This document shows positions 25,434 through 33,988 of a stretch of 64,000 bases of DNA, piece by piece. The stretch comes from Ardenticatenaceae bacterium (GTDB lineage: Bacteria; Chloroflexota; Anaerolineae; Promineifilales; Promineifilaceae): assembly GCA_020634565.1 (NCBI GenBank), contig JACKBN010000021.1:15443-79442 (forward strand), in the 5' to 3' direction. The notes below the pieces were generated by a model. The model saw only the letters and a list, made by a program, of their open reading frames with translations, made no database searches and was not told the origin of the DNA. The position numbers and the translations under genes were made by a program. Each line of letters opens with the position of its first letter. Position 1 is the stretch's first letter.

Positions 25434-25949
25434 CTACTCTTCTGATGCCACATTTTTGGGGCGACGCGGCAGCAGTTGCCACAGCCCCAGACCAATCAGC
25501 AGGAGGGGCCAGTAGCGGTCAATAGCGCCCAAGCCGCTAAAAAATGCGCCAAAAACTAAAAACAGCACGGCGCTAATGAACAGCAGGCGACCGCCTTCAC
25601 GCCAGGAGCTGCGGCGTTTATGGCCTAGCGCCCCAGCGATAATCAGCCCAATGCCCACAAAGCCAGGAATGAGCGCCCAGGCATAAGACCAGCTTTCCCA
25701 GGCATTCGTTTGGTTTTGTACATACAAAAGCCCGCCAATGCCAGCAACGATGCTGCCGGGAATTGCCAATGTGGGGGTGCCCCAAACGGCGCTTAGGATC
25801 AGCAAGACCCCTACCGTAACGATTACTAAGGGCCACTGCTGGCTCAGGTCCAGGCTGGCGGCCAGGCCAGGGAAAAACTGGACAAATAAAAACAATACGC
25901 CGACCAGGATTAAGATGGTGCCAAAAATAATGGAATTTTGCTTGTGCAT
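25434..25949 (-). CDS. LiaI/LiaF-like membrane protein (DUF5668 type)
   Basis: 171 residues with about six membrane segments in pairs and the motif SIIFGTILILVGVLFLF followed by QQWPLVIVTVGVLLI and DRYWPLLLIGLGLWQLLPRR. This two-helix repeat with a central W-P is the pattern of LiaI/LiaF-type transmembrane domains involved in envelope-stress sensing. The ATG at 25949 is preferred because GGAGGT lies 8 bases upstream; the frame is open much further but that part looks non-coding. Confidence 0.8.
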   Translation of the reverse strand: MHKQNSIIFGTILILVGVLFLFVQFFPGLAASLDLSQQWPLVIVTVGVLLILSAVWGTPTLAIPGSIVAGIGGLLYVQNQTNAWESWSYAWALIPGFVGIGLIIAGALGHKRRSSWREGGRLLFISAVLFLVFGAFFSGLGAIDRYWPLLLIGLGLWQLLPRRPKNVASEE

Positions 25950-26030
25950 GTGATGTACCTCCGCGGCAGATGCACCGGAAATGCTCAGTCGTGAGAGAAG
26001 TGGGTGTGCTCTGCCTGAATGTTTGATGCT

Positions 26031-26068
26031 GAAGCTACTGTCAGGACACATTTTCCTATGGTAGCTTC
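26031..26068 (-). promoter_or_regulatory. Leader hairpin before the LiaF-like gene
   Basis: GAAGCTAC (26031-26038) and GTAGCTTC (26061-26068) form a perfect 8-bp stem with a 22-nt loop, inside the roughly 170-nt leader predicted from the promoter at 26125-26152. No T-run follows on the minus strand, so it is not an obvious terminator. Confidence 0.4.
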
Positions 26069-26124
26069 TTGTTCTTCTTTTCCTCTTAAGACCATTACGC
26101 AATGCGTCGGTTATCGTCGCGCTC

Positions 26125-26152
26125 AGTATACCGGACGCTTTGTTTGTGTTAA
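26125..26152 (-). promoter_or_regulatory. Candidate sigma-70 promoter for the envelope-stress genes
   Basis: Minus strand: -35 TTAACA (26147-26152), 16-bp spacer, -10 TATACT (26125-26130). Each hexamer matches five of six consensus bases. Transcription from here gives a leader of about 170 nt before the LiaF-like ATG at 25949. Confidence 0.55.
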
Positions 26153-26217
26153 ACTCGATGCGAATTTTACCTTCACTTAGATGAATAAAACCGTTGCCGA
26201 ACAATGAGAGATTAGCT

Positions 26218-27222
26218 ATGAGACATGTGTTAATTACCGCTGCCTTTCCATCTCAACTGGTTGACAAAATTCGGGCCGTATCGCCCAATTTACAGATTGA
26301 GCAGCGTACTTTGCCAAACGGCCGTTGGCCTGAAGATTGGACCACCGAGGCCGAAATTTACTACGCTTATGGTGCTGTCCCCTCTGTGGCACAAGCACCC
26401 AACTTGCAGTGGGTACAAACCCATTATGCTGGCATAGACAGCCTCAAAACAAGCGATTTGTGGCACAGCGACGTCTTGATAACCACGGCCAGCGGAGTTC
26501 ATGCCGCCAATATGGCCCAGTATGCGCTCACCCAAATTTTGGCTTGGGCACATCGGGTGCCTAACTGGTTCAACTACAAACAATCCAAAAGCTGGGCCAG
26601 AAACCGCTGGGAGACGTTTGTGCCTCAAGAGTTAAGTGGCAAAACGCTTGGCATTCTGGGCTATGGCAGTATTGGCCGCGAGTTGGCCCGCTTGGCAAAA
26701 CCCTTTGGCATGAAGATTTTGGTCACCAAGCGGGATGCCCGGCAGCTGAAAGAGACAGGCTATGTTGCCCCAGGACAGGGTGATCCCGAAGGCACGTTGC
26801 CGGACAGAATTTACCCTAGTGAAGCGACACGTTCCATGATTGCCGAATGTGATTTTGTCGTGATCACATTGCCGTTAACTGAGCGCACCCATCACTTGTT
26901 TGACGACGACCTGTTTAAGGCCATGAAGCAAAATGCTTATTTGATCAACGTTGGTCGCGGGTCAATCATCAATGAAACCGCGCTGGTACGCGCCTTGCGG
27001 AAGAACTGGCTGGCTGGTGCCGGGCTGGATGTTTTTGAAACGGAGCCTCTACCCGAAGATAGCCCACTGTGGGAGATGAACAATGTCATCATGACGCCGC
27101 ATGTAAGTGGTTTTACGCCCCATTATGATGAACGAGCAACGGACATTTTTGCGGAAAATATGCGACGTTATCTGGCTGGCGAGCCGCTGCTTAACCTTGT
27201 GAACCGTGCGGAAGGGTATTAG
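26218..27222 (+). CDS. D-isomer-specific 2-hydroxyacid dehydrogenase
   Basis: NAD(P)-dependent oxidoreductase of 334 residues interconverting a 2-oxoacid and a 2-hydroxyacid. The nucleotide-binding motif is LGILGYGSIGRELARLA; catalytic residues are expected in INVGRGSIINE (Arg), FETEPLPEDSPLW (Glu) and MTPHVSGFT (His). A roughly 25-residue insertion after the beta-alpha-beta unit (GQGDPEGTLPDRIYPSE) is larger than in most relatives. Start at ATG 26218 with GAGAG upstream; a TTG at 26194 also opens the frame. It stands alone between divergent and convergent neighbours and ends at a strong terminator. Confidence 0.92.
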   Translation: MRHVLITAAFPSQLVDKIRAVSPNLQIEQRTLPNGRWPEDWTTEAEIYYAYGAVPSVAQAPNLQWVQTHYAGIDSLKTSDLWHSDVLITTASGVHAANMAQYALTQILAWAHRVPNWFNYKQSKSWARNRWETFVPQELSGKTLGILGYGSIGRELARLAKPFGMKILVTKRDARQLKETGYVAPGQGDPEGTLPDRIYPSEATRSMIAECDFVVITLPLTERTHHLFDDDLFKAMKQNAYLINVGRGSIINETALVRALRKNWLAGAGLDVFETEPLPEDSPLWEMNNVIMTPHVSGFTPHYDERATDIFAENMRRYLAGEPLLNLVNRAEGY

Positions 27223-27255
27223 CTAACCCAGTTTTGATTTTGGCTGTTAATGTGC

Positions 27256-27284
27256 AGAGCCCCGGTTTCGCCGGGGCTCTTTTT
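27256..27284 (+). terminator. Intrinsic terminator
   Basis: AGAGCCCCGG (27256-27265) and CCGGGGCTCT (27271-27280) form a perfect 10-bp GC-rich stem with a 5-nt loop, followed by T residues. It ends the hydroxyacid dehydrogenase transcript. Confidence 0.93.
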
Positions 27285-27340
27285 GGTTCAGTGGTTGTGG
27301 TGCCGGATTCAATCAATCTGATCGAATCCGGCAGACTTGG

Positions 27341-29104
27341 TTAGTTGGGATATTTTAGCCAGCGCTCACCAGCAGGGATGAGGGGCGTGCCACCGCTCTG
27401 AATGGGGGTTCCGTCTACGCTGAGGGCATCCCAGCCGTCGCGGTCTGTGCTGCCGCGGTAGGCGGCTTTACAGGCGGTTTGGCCACAGTTGCCCACAGGG
27501 AACTGTTCGAAGCGAGTGGGTACACAGTCTAGGCCAGGTGCTGTACAGCCATCTACGATGTCGCCGTAGCGGTTGGTGTAGCCGTGGAAGGTGAAAGCCC
27601 CATTGCGAGCGCCATCTTCATCGTACTGGCTGCCATCCATCACGCTGGGCACGGCAATCCAGGCACGGAACAGGGCTTGTGCCGTGTTGTCGTTGCCGCC
27701 GGGATTGGACTGCGGATCACAGTTGAACAGCTTGGTTACCGGGTCTACACACCAGAAGTGCGTTTGCCGTTCGGACATGGGCACGCTGGCATTGCCTGGG
27801 TTTGTCATGCCGACGGATTCGCCTTGCAGCATGTGCAGGCCGTAGCCCACCATGATGCGCTGCTCACAATTCGGATCACCGTTCAAACAGTTGAACACGT
27901 TGCCTTCGGACTGCCAGGAGTCCAGGCTGTTCGGGTTGCTGTTGGGGTGAATGCGGTAAGGTGCAGCCTCTGGTGGCCCAAATTGGGCAAAGTTGGCAAA
28001 TTGCGCATTGTCTGTGGGCAATGGCTGCAAAACGCCACGTTCTGGCCAGTTTAGACGGCCGAAATCGAGCCAGCCACCACCGCTACCAAAACCACAGCCT
28101 GCAAACTCGTTGGGGAATTGGTTGATGTTGTCCCGGGTGAGGGCGTAGAACTGACCATTGATGGTACGGCCGTATGCCCCTGCACCCCCGTTAAATTGCA
28201 TCCGAGAAGCGCCTTCTGGCGTACAGGCAATACCTTCCGTGTAAACGCTGTGGAATCGCGTCAGGGCGCCCATTTCGCCACCAATCTGGTGTGTTTGTAC
28301 ACGGAACGAGTCAAAACATTGGTTGCCGAGCAGTAAAGATTGGTCGCAGATTTCCAGTCCATTGGTGAAGTAATGCCAGGCGTAACCCTGATGTTTGCCA
28401 TCGTTTTCCATTGAAGCACCAGGAGCGGCCGTTTCAAAGTTTTCGCCAGCGCCAGAGTACGTTTGCCACGGGTACGATAGTTCGCCACCGGCCAGGCTGT
28501 AATATTCAGTGCCAAAAATCGAATCGACCAAATGCGGATTCTGCTTGTGTTCATGATCCCAATGGCAGCCATATTCGTAGCTCCAAATGCCGTGCCAGGC
28601 CCGGTTGTCATGGGCAATGCCGATGTCTTCACAGGCGGGTGCGCCAGCGAACGGTTGGATGTTGCCACCGGGAGGGGGTGGTGGAGGCGAGGTCGGTTGG
28701 GGTGGCGGGCTGGTTGGCTGCGGCGGAGGATTGGTGGGTTGCGGCGGCGGGTTTGTTGGCTGGGGTGGGGGATTGGTGGGTTCCGGTGCCGGGCTTGTAG
28801 GGGTTGGCGCTGGCGGTTGTGTCGGCTGTGGATTATCACTTGGCCCACTACAGATGATGTTAACGGCCGTACGGGACAACCGTTGGACCTGCATGCCTCG
28901 CCCGTCACAGGCGATTTCGGCATTGTCGCCGCCCATAAGGTTCACATTGAAGGATTGCGCCCAGGCGGAAACGGCCGCAATCAATACCACAATCAGGATG
29001 CTGCCCACCACAATCAGGCGGGTCTTCGGTTTTAGACGGTTAAGTTTTGCTTTTTCGGTGCCCGGAACCGGACGCCGTTCTGGCGTAACTCTTTGCTTAT
29101 TCAT
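27341..29104 (-). CDS. Secreted or membrane-tethered protein of unknown family
   Basis: 587 residues. A basic N-terminus is followed by one hydrophobic segment (about 31-50), a Gly/Asn region with two Cys, then a Pro-rich stretch with at least five tandem QPTNPPP-type units (about 95-140). The remaining 440 residues form a globular domain with eight or more Cys, probably disulphide-bonded outside the cell, and a His cluster YGCHWDHEHKQNPH that could bind metal. I do not recognise the domain. It stands alone, with an unusually long (over 300 bp) upstream region containing structured DNA. The ATG at 29104 has GGAG upstream; another ATG is 12 bases before it. Confidence 0.75.
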   Translation of the reverse strand: MNKQRVTPERRPVPGTEKAKLNRLKPKTRLIVVGSILIVVLIAAVSAWAQSFNVNLMGGDNAEIACDGRGMQVQRLSRTAVNIICSGPSDNPQPTQPPAPTPTSPAPEPTNPPPQPTNPPPQPTNPPPQPTSPPPQPTSPPPPPPGGNIQPFAGAPACEDIGIAHDNRAWHGIWSYEYGCHWDHEHKQNPHLVDSIFGTEYYSLAGGELSYPWQTYSGAGENFETAAPGASMENDGKHQGYAWHYFTNGLEICDQSLLLGNQCFDSFRVQTHQIGGEMGALTRFHSVYTEGIACTPEGASRMQFNGGAGAYGRTINGQFYALTRDNINQFPNEFAGCGFGSGGGWLDFGRLNWPERGVLQPLPTDNAQFANFAQFGPPEAAPYRIHPNSNPNSLDSWQSEGNVFNCLNGDPNCEQRIMVGYGLHMLQGESVGMTNPGNASVPMSERQTHFWCVDPVTKLFNCDPQSNPGGNDNTAQALFRAWIAVPSVMDGSQYDEDGARNGAFTFHGYTNRYGDIVDGCTAPGLDCVPTRFEQFPVGNCGQTACKAAYRGSTDRDGWDALSVDGTPIQSGGTPLIPAGERWLKYPN

Positions 29105-29259
29105 GCTCTGCTCCATTATGGGTCACAAATCTGCAAATGGCATACTTTGTGACAATCTTCTTCCACTGGTTATTAAAAGATTTTTTCGCGTTTACTTATC
29201 TTTGTTGTCTGGGTTGTTGTTTATTTTCGCTTAATTGCTTAATTCGCTTTTCTTTTTTT

Positions 29260-29308
29260 AGATGGCAGCCTCCCTAAGCTTCTTCACGACTTTTGGAGAC
29301 TGCCATCT
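29260..29308. repeat. Inverted repeat in long upstream region
   Basis: AGATGGCAG (29260-29268) pairs with CTGCCATCT (29300-29308), extended inside by TCC/GGA after a 2-nt mismatch. It is flanked by an eight-base T-run on the plus-strand 5' side, so it is not a terminator for either direction. It lies in the leader of the unknown secreted protein gene. Confidence 0.5.
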
Positions 29309-29356
29309 TGCTTCTTCTTCGCTTTTGTCTGCTTCTTCACACTTACTTCTTCACGC

Positions 29357-29425
29357 TCAATTAAAGCTTATTGAGGTGGCATGCCTGTTGTCAGGCATTT
29401 TTACACTTGGTGACTGTATTTGCAT
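29357..29425 (-). CDS. Candidate 22-residue leader peptide
   Basis: On the minus strand a near-perfect Shine-Dalgarno GAGGAGGTG runs straight into an ATG at 29425. The frame encodes a 22-residue polar peptide (MQIQSPSVKMPDNRH...) and ends at 29357, about 250 nt before the secreted protein gene. The gap between SD and ATG is unusually short, and no homology is known. Part of the frame coincides with a possible RNA fold, so the SD may be sequestered. Confidence 0.3.
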   Translation of the reverse strand: MQIQSPSVKMPDNRHATSISFN

Positions 29426-29436
29426 CACCTCCTCTG
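29372..29436 (-). promoter_or_regulatory. Possible structured RNA leader (three-way fold)
   Basis: GAGGTG and CACCTC at the two ends pair to close a fold that contains an ATGCCTG/CAGGCAT hairpin (29381-29398, 4-nt loop) and a TACA...TGTA hairpin. The closing stem includes the Shine-Dalgarno of the 22-residue frame, suggesting on/off control of translation. No known riboswitch class was matched. Confidence 0.35.
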
Positions 29437-29492
29437 AATCAATGAATTAAATTTGCACGCCGGATTTTGGGGGATTGTTGTTGGTTGGCTTG

Positions 29493-29531
29493 TTTGACGT
29501 ATGCATGAATGTGTGAATGCGTTATGTCAAA
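29493..29531. repeat. TTTGAC...GTCAAA palindrome
   Basis: TTTGAC (29493-29498) and GTCAAA (29526-29531) flank an inner ATGCAT...AATGC pairing, giving an interrupted palindrome. It could be a protein-binding site in the long gap (29105-29801). The rest of that gap, from 29532 to 29801, holds two ACGGCCGT copies and no convincing gene. Confidence 0.35.
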
Positions 29532-29801
29532 TCCGCGTTTGCTTATGGCCGCACTATAGCCATGCGCCAATTGCGGGTGAATAGGAAAAAACGCATAGTA
29601 CGGCCGTCCTATTGCTGCCTGATTTGGGCTAAATTTGCGCTTTTTAGGCGGAATTTGGGGTCAAAACGGGGGTATTTGGGGTGTTTTGAGTCGAATGGAG
29701 CCTATTTACAAAAAGTTACAGAAATTCTTACAGAACTGTTTCTTTACGGTTTGTTCACGGGTGGTACGGCCGTTCTTATCTCGTACTTATTTTGCTGGGG
29801 G

Positions 29802-30620
29802 CTAAAATTCTAACTTGAAAGAAAGCTGTTGGGCTTCTGCCGGGGTGGGCTTTTGGGCGCGAACACAGTAAGAGAGCCCGGAGACATTCTTTTCGCTGCG
29901 CACGCGGTAACCGCTTTGTTGCAGCAGGGCGCGCCAATAGTCGGTTGTGGGCAGATTAAGCGCCGACAGACCCCGAATAAGCCAATTTGTCTGGCTGCGC
30001 ACTGATTCAGCCAGCAGCAGCTGGCCTCGCGGCTTTAAGATGCGATACGCCTCTTGCAGCAGCGCCAGACGATCCCCATCCTGCCAAAATTCCCCGGCCA
30101 CGTGACAAAGCATCACCGTATTGACACTCTCATCCGGCAGGGGCAGCAGGCTAAGATCGCCGTCGCGCCAGCTCAGGCGCGGATCGTTGGGCGGTGGCTT
30201 TTGCTGTACACGCCAGCGCACCAGCCATTGGCTCACTGTCCACTGTGGATTGTAAATGTCGATCACGATCACTTGCCCGGTGGTAAGGCGGCGTGACAGG
30301 CCGATGGGTGGCGTTTGTAGTCCTAAATCAACGTAGGCGAAGCGCTCGGTGGCCGGAATTTGGCCCATGTCGAACAGCACGTGGTGCGGCGTGATGCCAT
30401 CAAAATCAAATCGTTTACGGGCTTCCCAGATGCCCGCAACAATGAAGTAGATTAAAATGAGGAAAACGGCCGTTGCCAACGGTATAAAGGAAAGCCAACC
30501 GCGCATGGCGCTGATGCCAATGATGATCAAGGCGGCAACCATACCCAGGTAGAGCAGCACAAAGCGGGGCCAGTTGGCCAGCAGATAGGTTTTGGTTCCG
30601 GTAAAACGGCCGTCTTTCAT
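29802..30620 (-). CDS. Membrane-anchored SAM-dependent methyltransferase
   Basis: 272 residues. Two membrane segments (about 19-36 and 44-64) precede a methyltransferase domain with VIVIDIYNP, WRDGDLSLLPLPDESVNTVML and YRILKPRGQLLLAE. The usual Gly-rich motif I is replaced by FAYVDLGLQTPPIGLSRRL, so the SAM-binding loop is atypical. The substrate is unknown, perhaps a membrane lipid or quinone given the anchor. The gene is divergent from the next methyltransferase, sharing a 91-bp promoter region. Confidence 0.8.
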   Translation of the reverse strand: MKDGRFTGTKTYLLANWPRFVLLYLGMVAALIIIGISAMRGWLSFIPLATAVFLILIYFIVAGIWEARKRFDFDGITPHHVLFDMGQIPATERFAYVDLGLQTPPIGLSRRLTTGQVIVIDIYNPQWTVSQWLVRWRVQQKPPPNDPRLSWRDGDLSLLPLPDESVNTVMLCHVAGEFWQDGDRLALLQEAYRILKPRGQLLLAESVRSQTNWLIRGLSALNLPTTDYWRALLQQSGYRVRSEKNVSGLSYCVRAQKPTPAEAQQLSFKLEF

Positions 30621-30711
30621 AAATGCTCAACAAGTTTGCCAGGATGCTAAAATTCAATGGTTTCCTCTGGCGAAATAGAAGTATACCCAAAATCAAGGTG
30701 AAGGATGAAAA

Positions 30712-31320
30712 ATGGATCAGGAGCTGCAAGAGTCACTGGATCGCTTTACAGAACGATACAACAACGGCCAGATTCCCTGGGATGATGTGCTGCCTCCACC
30801 AGAGGTGCAGGCCTTGGTGGCCCAGCTGCCACCGGGACGAGCGCTGGATTTGGGTTGTGGTTACGGCCGTACTTCCATCTATCTGGCGCAAAACGGTTGG
30901 CAGGTGGATGGCGTGGATTTTGTGCCCCAGGCCATCGACGAGGCAAAAAGGCGCGCCGTGGCTGCAGGAGTCGCCGAAAAGACTCACTTTCACGTTGGTT
31001 CTGTGGCCGATTTGCACTTTTTGGCAGGCCCCTACGATTTAGCAATTGATATTGGCTGCATGCACGCTTTAAATCCCGCGATGCAGCAAAATTATCACGA
31101 CGGCCTGCTGCGGCTGCTGCGCCCAGGCGCTACCTATCTGCTTTTTGCGCGCCTGCATGAAATCGAAGAAGCTGAATCTGAGGAAGAGCGGTTTAGCGGT
31201 CTGGGGGAAGATGAGGTGCTGGCTCTGTTTGCCGACTTCAAACTGGAAAATAGCGAATTTGGCGAGACGGCCGGTTCTGACTACAGCTGGCGCTCAGGCT
31301 GGTTTTGGTTCCGCCGCTAA
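30712..31320 (+). CDS. SAM-dependent methyltransferase (TPMT/tellurite-resistance-like)
   Basis: 202 residues, soluble class I methyltransferase. Motifs are ALDLGCGYGRTSIYLAQNGW, VDGVDFVPQAI, and YDLAIDIGCMHAL. The GWxVxGVDF pattern and the short C-terminal part ending SGWFWFRR resemble thiopurine/tellurite-type methyltransferases that modify small toxic molecules. The start has GAAGG upstream. It ends 6 bp from the end of the convergent M50-like gene. Confidence 0.88.
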   Translation: MDQELQESLDRFTERYNNGQIPWDDVLPPPEVQALVAQLPPGRALDLGCGYGRTSIYLAQNGWQVDGVDFVPQAIDEAKRRAVAAGVAEKTHFHVGSVADLHFLAGPYDLAIDIGCMHALNPAMQQNYHDGLLRLLRPGATYLLFARLHEIEEAESEEERFSGLGEDEVLALFADFKLENSEFGETAGSDYSWRSGWFWFRR

Positions 31321-31326
31321 CTGACC

Positions 31327-31869
31327 TTACGGTTGAGGTTCGTGGCGGCGGGGCCACCAGGTGAGCAAGGTACTGCCATCGGTAAAGCCAAGCGGTACAA
31401 ACGCTCCTAAAAAGAAAACGAGTAAGTTCTCCCAAAAAACAAAAGCCAGCAACACATAGCCAGCAGACCCTTGAGCTGGCCCTAAAAACAAAAAAAGTCC
31501 AGCCACGAGCGTAATCACCAGGCTGGCAGCTGGTCCGCCCAAGGCGCGCTTGATGTGGATGGTGGCGTGCAATGGGGGTTCATCCTTGGGGTAGCGGCTG
31601 GAGAACAGCACCAACCAGCTCATGACAGATTGCATCGGGTAACCAAGCCGGCGGGCCACCCAGCCATGCCCCATATGGTGCAATAAATCGCCGAGCCAGT
31701 GCAGCAGTACGGCCGTAAAGCCCACCACCACCGCCTGACCCAGCGACAATTCAAACAAGAGTGTGCCTGCCGCAGCAAAGATCAGCCACAGCAGGCCAGA
31801 AAGCAGCAGGGAATTCAAGGTAAACCAGATGGTGATGCCTTGAATTTGCCCTAGCTGCCACCGTTTCAT
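31327..31869 (-). CDS. M50-like membrane protein lacking the catalytic glutamate
   Basis: 180 residues with about four to five membrane segments. The site-2-protease pattern is visible as LLHHMGHGWVARRLGYP, where the HExxH zinc motif reads H64-H-M-G-H68. The catalytic Glu is therefore His. Near the C-terminus LGFTDGSTLLTWW resembles the third-ligand region. An inactive regulatory or chaperone role is more likely than proteolysis. It starts 3 bp after the triple DsbA-like gene and is almost certainly co-expressed with it. Confidence 0.65.
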   Translation of the reverse strand: MKRWQLGQIQGITIWFTLNSLLLSGLLWLIFAAAGTLLFELSLGQAVVVGFTAVLLHWLGDLLHHMGHGWVARRLGYPMQSVMSWLVLFSSRYPKDEPPLHATIHIKRALGGPAASLVITLVAGLFLFLGPAQGSAGYVLLAFVFWENLLVFFLGAFVPLGFTDGSTLLTWWPRRHEPQP

Positions 31870-31872
31870 GCC

Positions 31873-33906
31873 TTATTCCCCGCTTCCGTCTTCCTCAAGC
31901 AAATAAGCCACAGCATCAACAAACGTGCCGTAAGGCTGCGCCCCGGAGAGAAAATAGCCATTTAGGAAGAAAGCTGGTGTGCCGTTAATGCCAAAGCCAA
32001 TGCCCTCATTCAGGTCTGCGTAAACGTCCTCTTCGTAGGTGCGGTTGGCCAGGCAGCTGGCAAACTGATCTTCATCCAGCCCCATATCTGCGGCGTACTG
32101 GTTGAAGATTGACTCTGCTTCCGGATTGCGATCCCACTCTTGTTGCTGGGCAAAAAGCGTATCGTGCATGGCCAGGTAGGCATCTTGCTCTCCGGCACAG
32201 CGGGCGGCATTGGCCGCCAGAACGGCATCTGGATGAATTTGTGTTAGGGGGAAATCCTTGAAGACGTAATAAACGACACCCGTGTCGATGTAATCTTCTT
32301 TGAGCTGCAAGAACGTTTGCTCGTAATGTCGGCTGCAATAGGGACATTGGAAGTCAGTGTATTCCACGATAGTAACTGGCGCACCCGGATCGCCAATGGC
32401 GTACGCGCCTTCAATGGGAACTTCAACTGGCCCCGACGGGGGTTGGGCTTGGGCTTCCTGGGCCGCTTGTGCTTGCGCCAACGCATAAGCCTGCTGCATT
32501 TGTGCTTCAAGCGTCGCTTCCAGTTCGCCATTTTCAATGAGTTCGGCCACGGCATCAAACACGTCGTAGGATTGCGCACCACGAAGCGGATAGCCGTTTA
32601 TATAAAAGGTAGGGGTGCTGCTAACGCCGAGGGCCAGAGCTTCTTCCTGGTTCGCCAGAACCTGCGCACGCTGGTCGCCTTGCTCAATACAGCTGATGAG
32701 CGCTTCGCCATTCAGCCCCATCGTTTCGGCCAGGTCGGCAATGGCGTTGATAGCGGCCGTTTCGCCACTGCCACCCCAAATTGCCTGATTGGCAAAAACA
32801 GCGTCGTGCATCTCTTTGTAGGCATCTTGCTCACCAGCGCAGCGTACGGCCGTTCCCGCTACAATCGCCTCAGGGTGCAAACTGTCTAAAGGCAGATCCT
32901 TAATTGCGTAAAAAGCACGGCCGCTTTCAATCATTTCCGTGAAAAGCGTGGGGAATGTTTCCATGGCGTACTGTTGGCAGAACGGACATTGGTAATCGGT
33001 AAACTCCACAATCTGCACGGGGGCGTCTGGATTACCCGCTGACCAAGCCACATTTTCTGCTTCCACCGGAATGGCTACGGGCGTGGGCACTGCATATTCT
33101 GGTGGCAGCTCGCCGCTGTTTTCTGCTTCAGAGACGAGGCTTTCACCCTGGCCTATCAGGGCAATCGCTTCATTAAACGTTGCCAAAGGTTGCGCCCCAA
33201 TGAGCGGCTGTTCATTGATGAAGAAGCTGGGCGTACTGCTGATGCCGCGAGACTGTCCGTGCTGCAAATCAGCCCGAATCTCTTGCTGATACCGGTTCTC
33301 TTCCAGGCAGCTGGTAAAAGAGAGCATTTCCAGGCCGAGCTCTTCACCGTAGCCGGTAAAAACGGTGACTGCCTGGCTGTGACTCCATTCAGCAATGTTG
33401 GAAAACAGCAGATCATGCATTTCCCAGTAGGCTACGGCTCCCTGTTCCCCGGCACAGCGGGCGGCGTTGGCGGCCACTTCTGCCTGGGGGTGGATGTTCA
33501 GCGGGAAATCGTAGAAGACCAGCAAGACTTCCCCATTGGCAATCTGATTATTATTGATGGATGGGAAAGTTTGCTCGAAGAAACGGCCGCAAAACGGGCA
33601 TTGATAATCCGAATATTCTTCCATGAGTACGGGAGCATTGGGATCGCCACGATACGGCCGTCCATCTTCCGTGAAGCCTACCTGAATGCCATCTGCGTCC
33701 GTTTCTACTGTTTCCGCAGCAACGGTAATGAGGGGGGTGTTGGCAGCTTCAGCATTATCTTGCCCCAGCAGGCTGCTGCCATCTCGTGGCAGTAATTCTG
33801 CTTCACTGTCGTCTTGAACGGCCGTAGGATTCACATTGCCACAGCCGATGGTGAGTAATAAAAGGAAGGCAGCAAGCCACCATATCTTTTTTGTTGAATG
33901 AAACAT
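31873..33906 (-). CDS. Lipoprotein with three fused DsbA-like thioredoxin domains
   Basis: 677-residue exported lipoprotein (lipobox ending at Cys22). Three DsbA-like domains follow, each opening with a GDPNAPV-type strand and a CxxC active site: CPFC at 103-106, CPFC at 307-310 and CPYC at 521-524. Each also has HP..A..A..RCAGEQ and a cis-Pro loop (SSTPSFFI, SSTPTFYI, GTPAFFL). Linkers are acidic or Ala/Gln-rich. The family forms or isomerises disulphides outside the membrane. All active sites look intact. The M50-like gene follows 3 bp later, and a divergent secreted protein gene starts 83 bp away. Confidence 0.92.
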   Translation of the reverse strand: MFHSTKKIWWLAAFLLLLTIGCGNVNPTAVQDDSEAELLPRDGSSLLGQDNAEAANTPLITVAAETVETDADGIQVGFTEDGRPYRGDPNAPVLMEEYSDYQCPFCGRFFEQTFPSINNNQIANGEVLLVFYDFPLNIHPQAEVAANAARCAGEQGAVAYWEMHDLLFSNIAEWSHSQAVTVFTGYGEELGLEMLSFTSCLEENRYQQEIRADLQHGQSRGISSTPSFFINEQPLIGAQPLATFNEAIALIGQGESLVSEAENSGELPPEYAVPTPVAIPVEAENVAWSAGNPDAPVQIVEFTDYQCPFCQQYAMETFPTLFTEMIESGRAFYAIKDLPLDSLHPEAIVAGTAVRCAGEQDAYKEMHDAVFANQAIWGGSGETAAINAIADLAETMGLNGEALISCIEQGDQRAQVLANQEEALALGVSSTPTFYINGYPLRGAQSYDVFDAVAELIENGELEATLEAQMQQAYALAQAQAAQEAQAQPPSGPVEVPIEGAYAIGDPGAPVTIVEYTDFQCPYCSRHYEQTFLQLKEDYIDTGVVYYVFKDFPLTQIHPDAVLAANAARCAGEQDAYLAMHDTLFAQQQEWDRNPEAESIFNQYAADMGLDEDQFASCLANRTYEEDVYADLNEGIGFGINGTPAFFLNGYFLSGAQPYGTFVDAVAYLLEEDGSGE

Positions 33907-33988
33907 TAAGCAAAACTCCGTCTATTCGTCTTAACTTTTAGGATGTGCTAGACTTTTATGTTTGTTTAGGCCAAGCAAAAATTTTGAG

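Noticed and set aside
29517..29813. 98-codon open frame in the long gap
   Set aside because: It has no Shine-Dalgarno, unusual composition and no recognisable domain. The region looks non-coding; I could not exclude a small gene.
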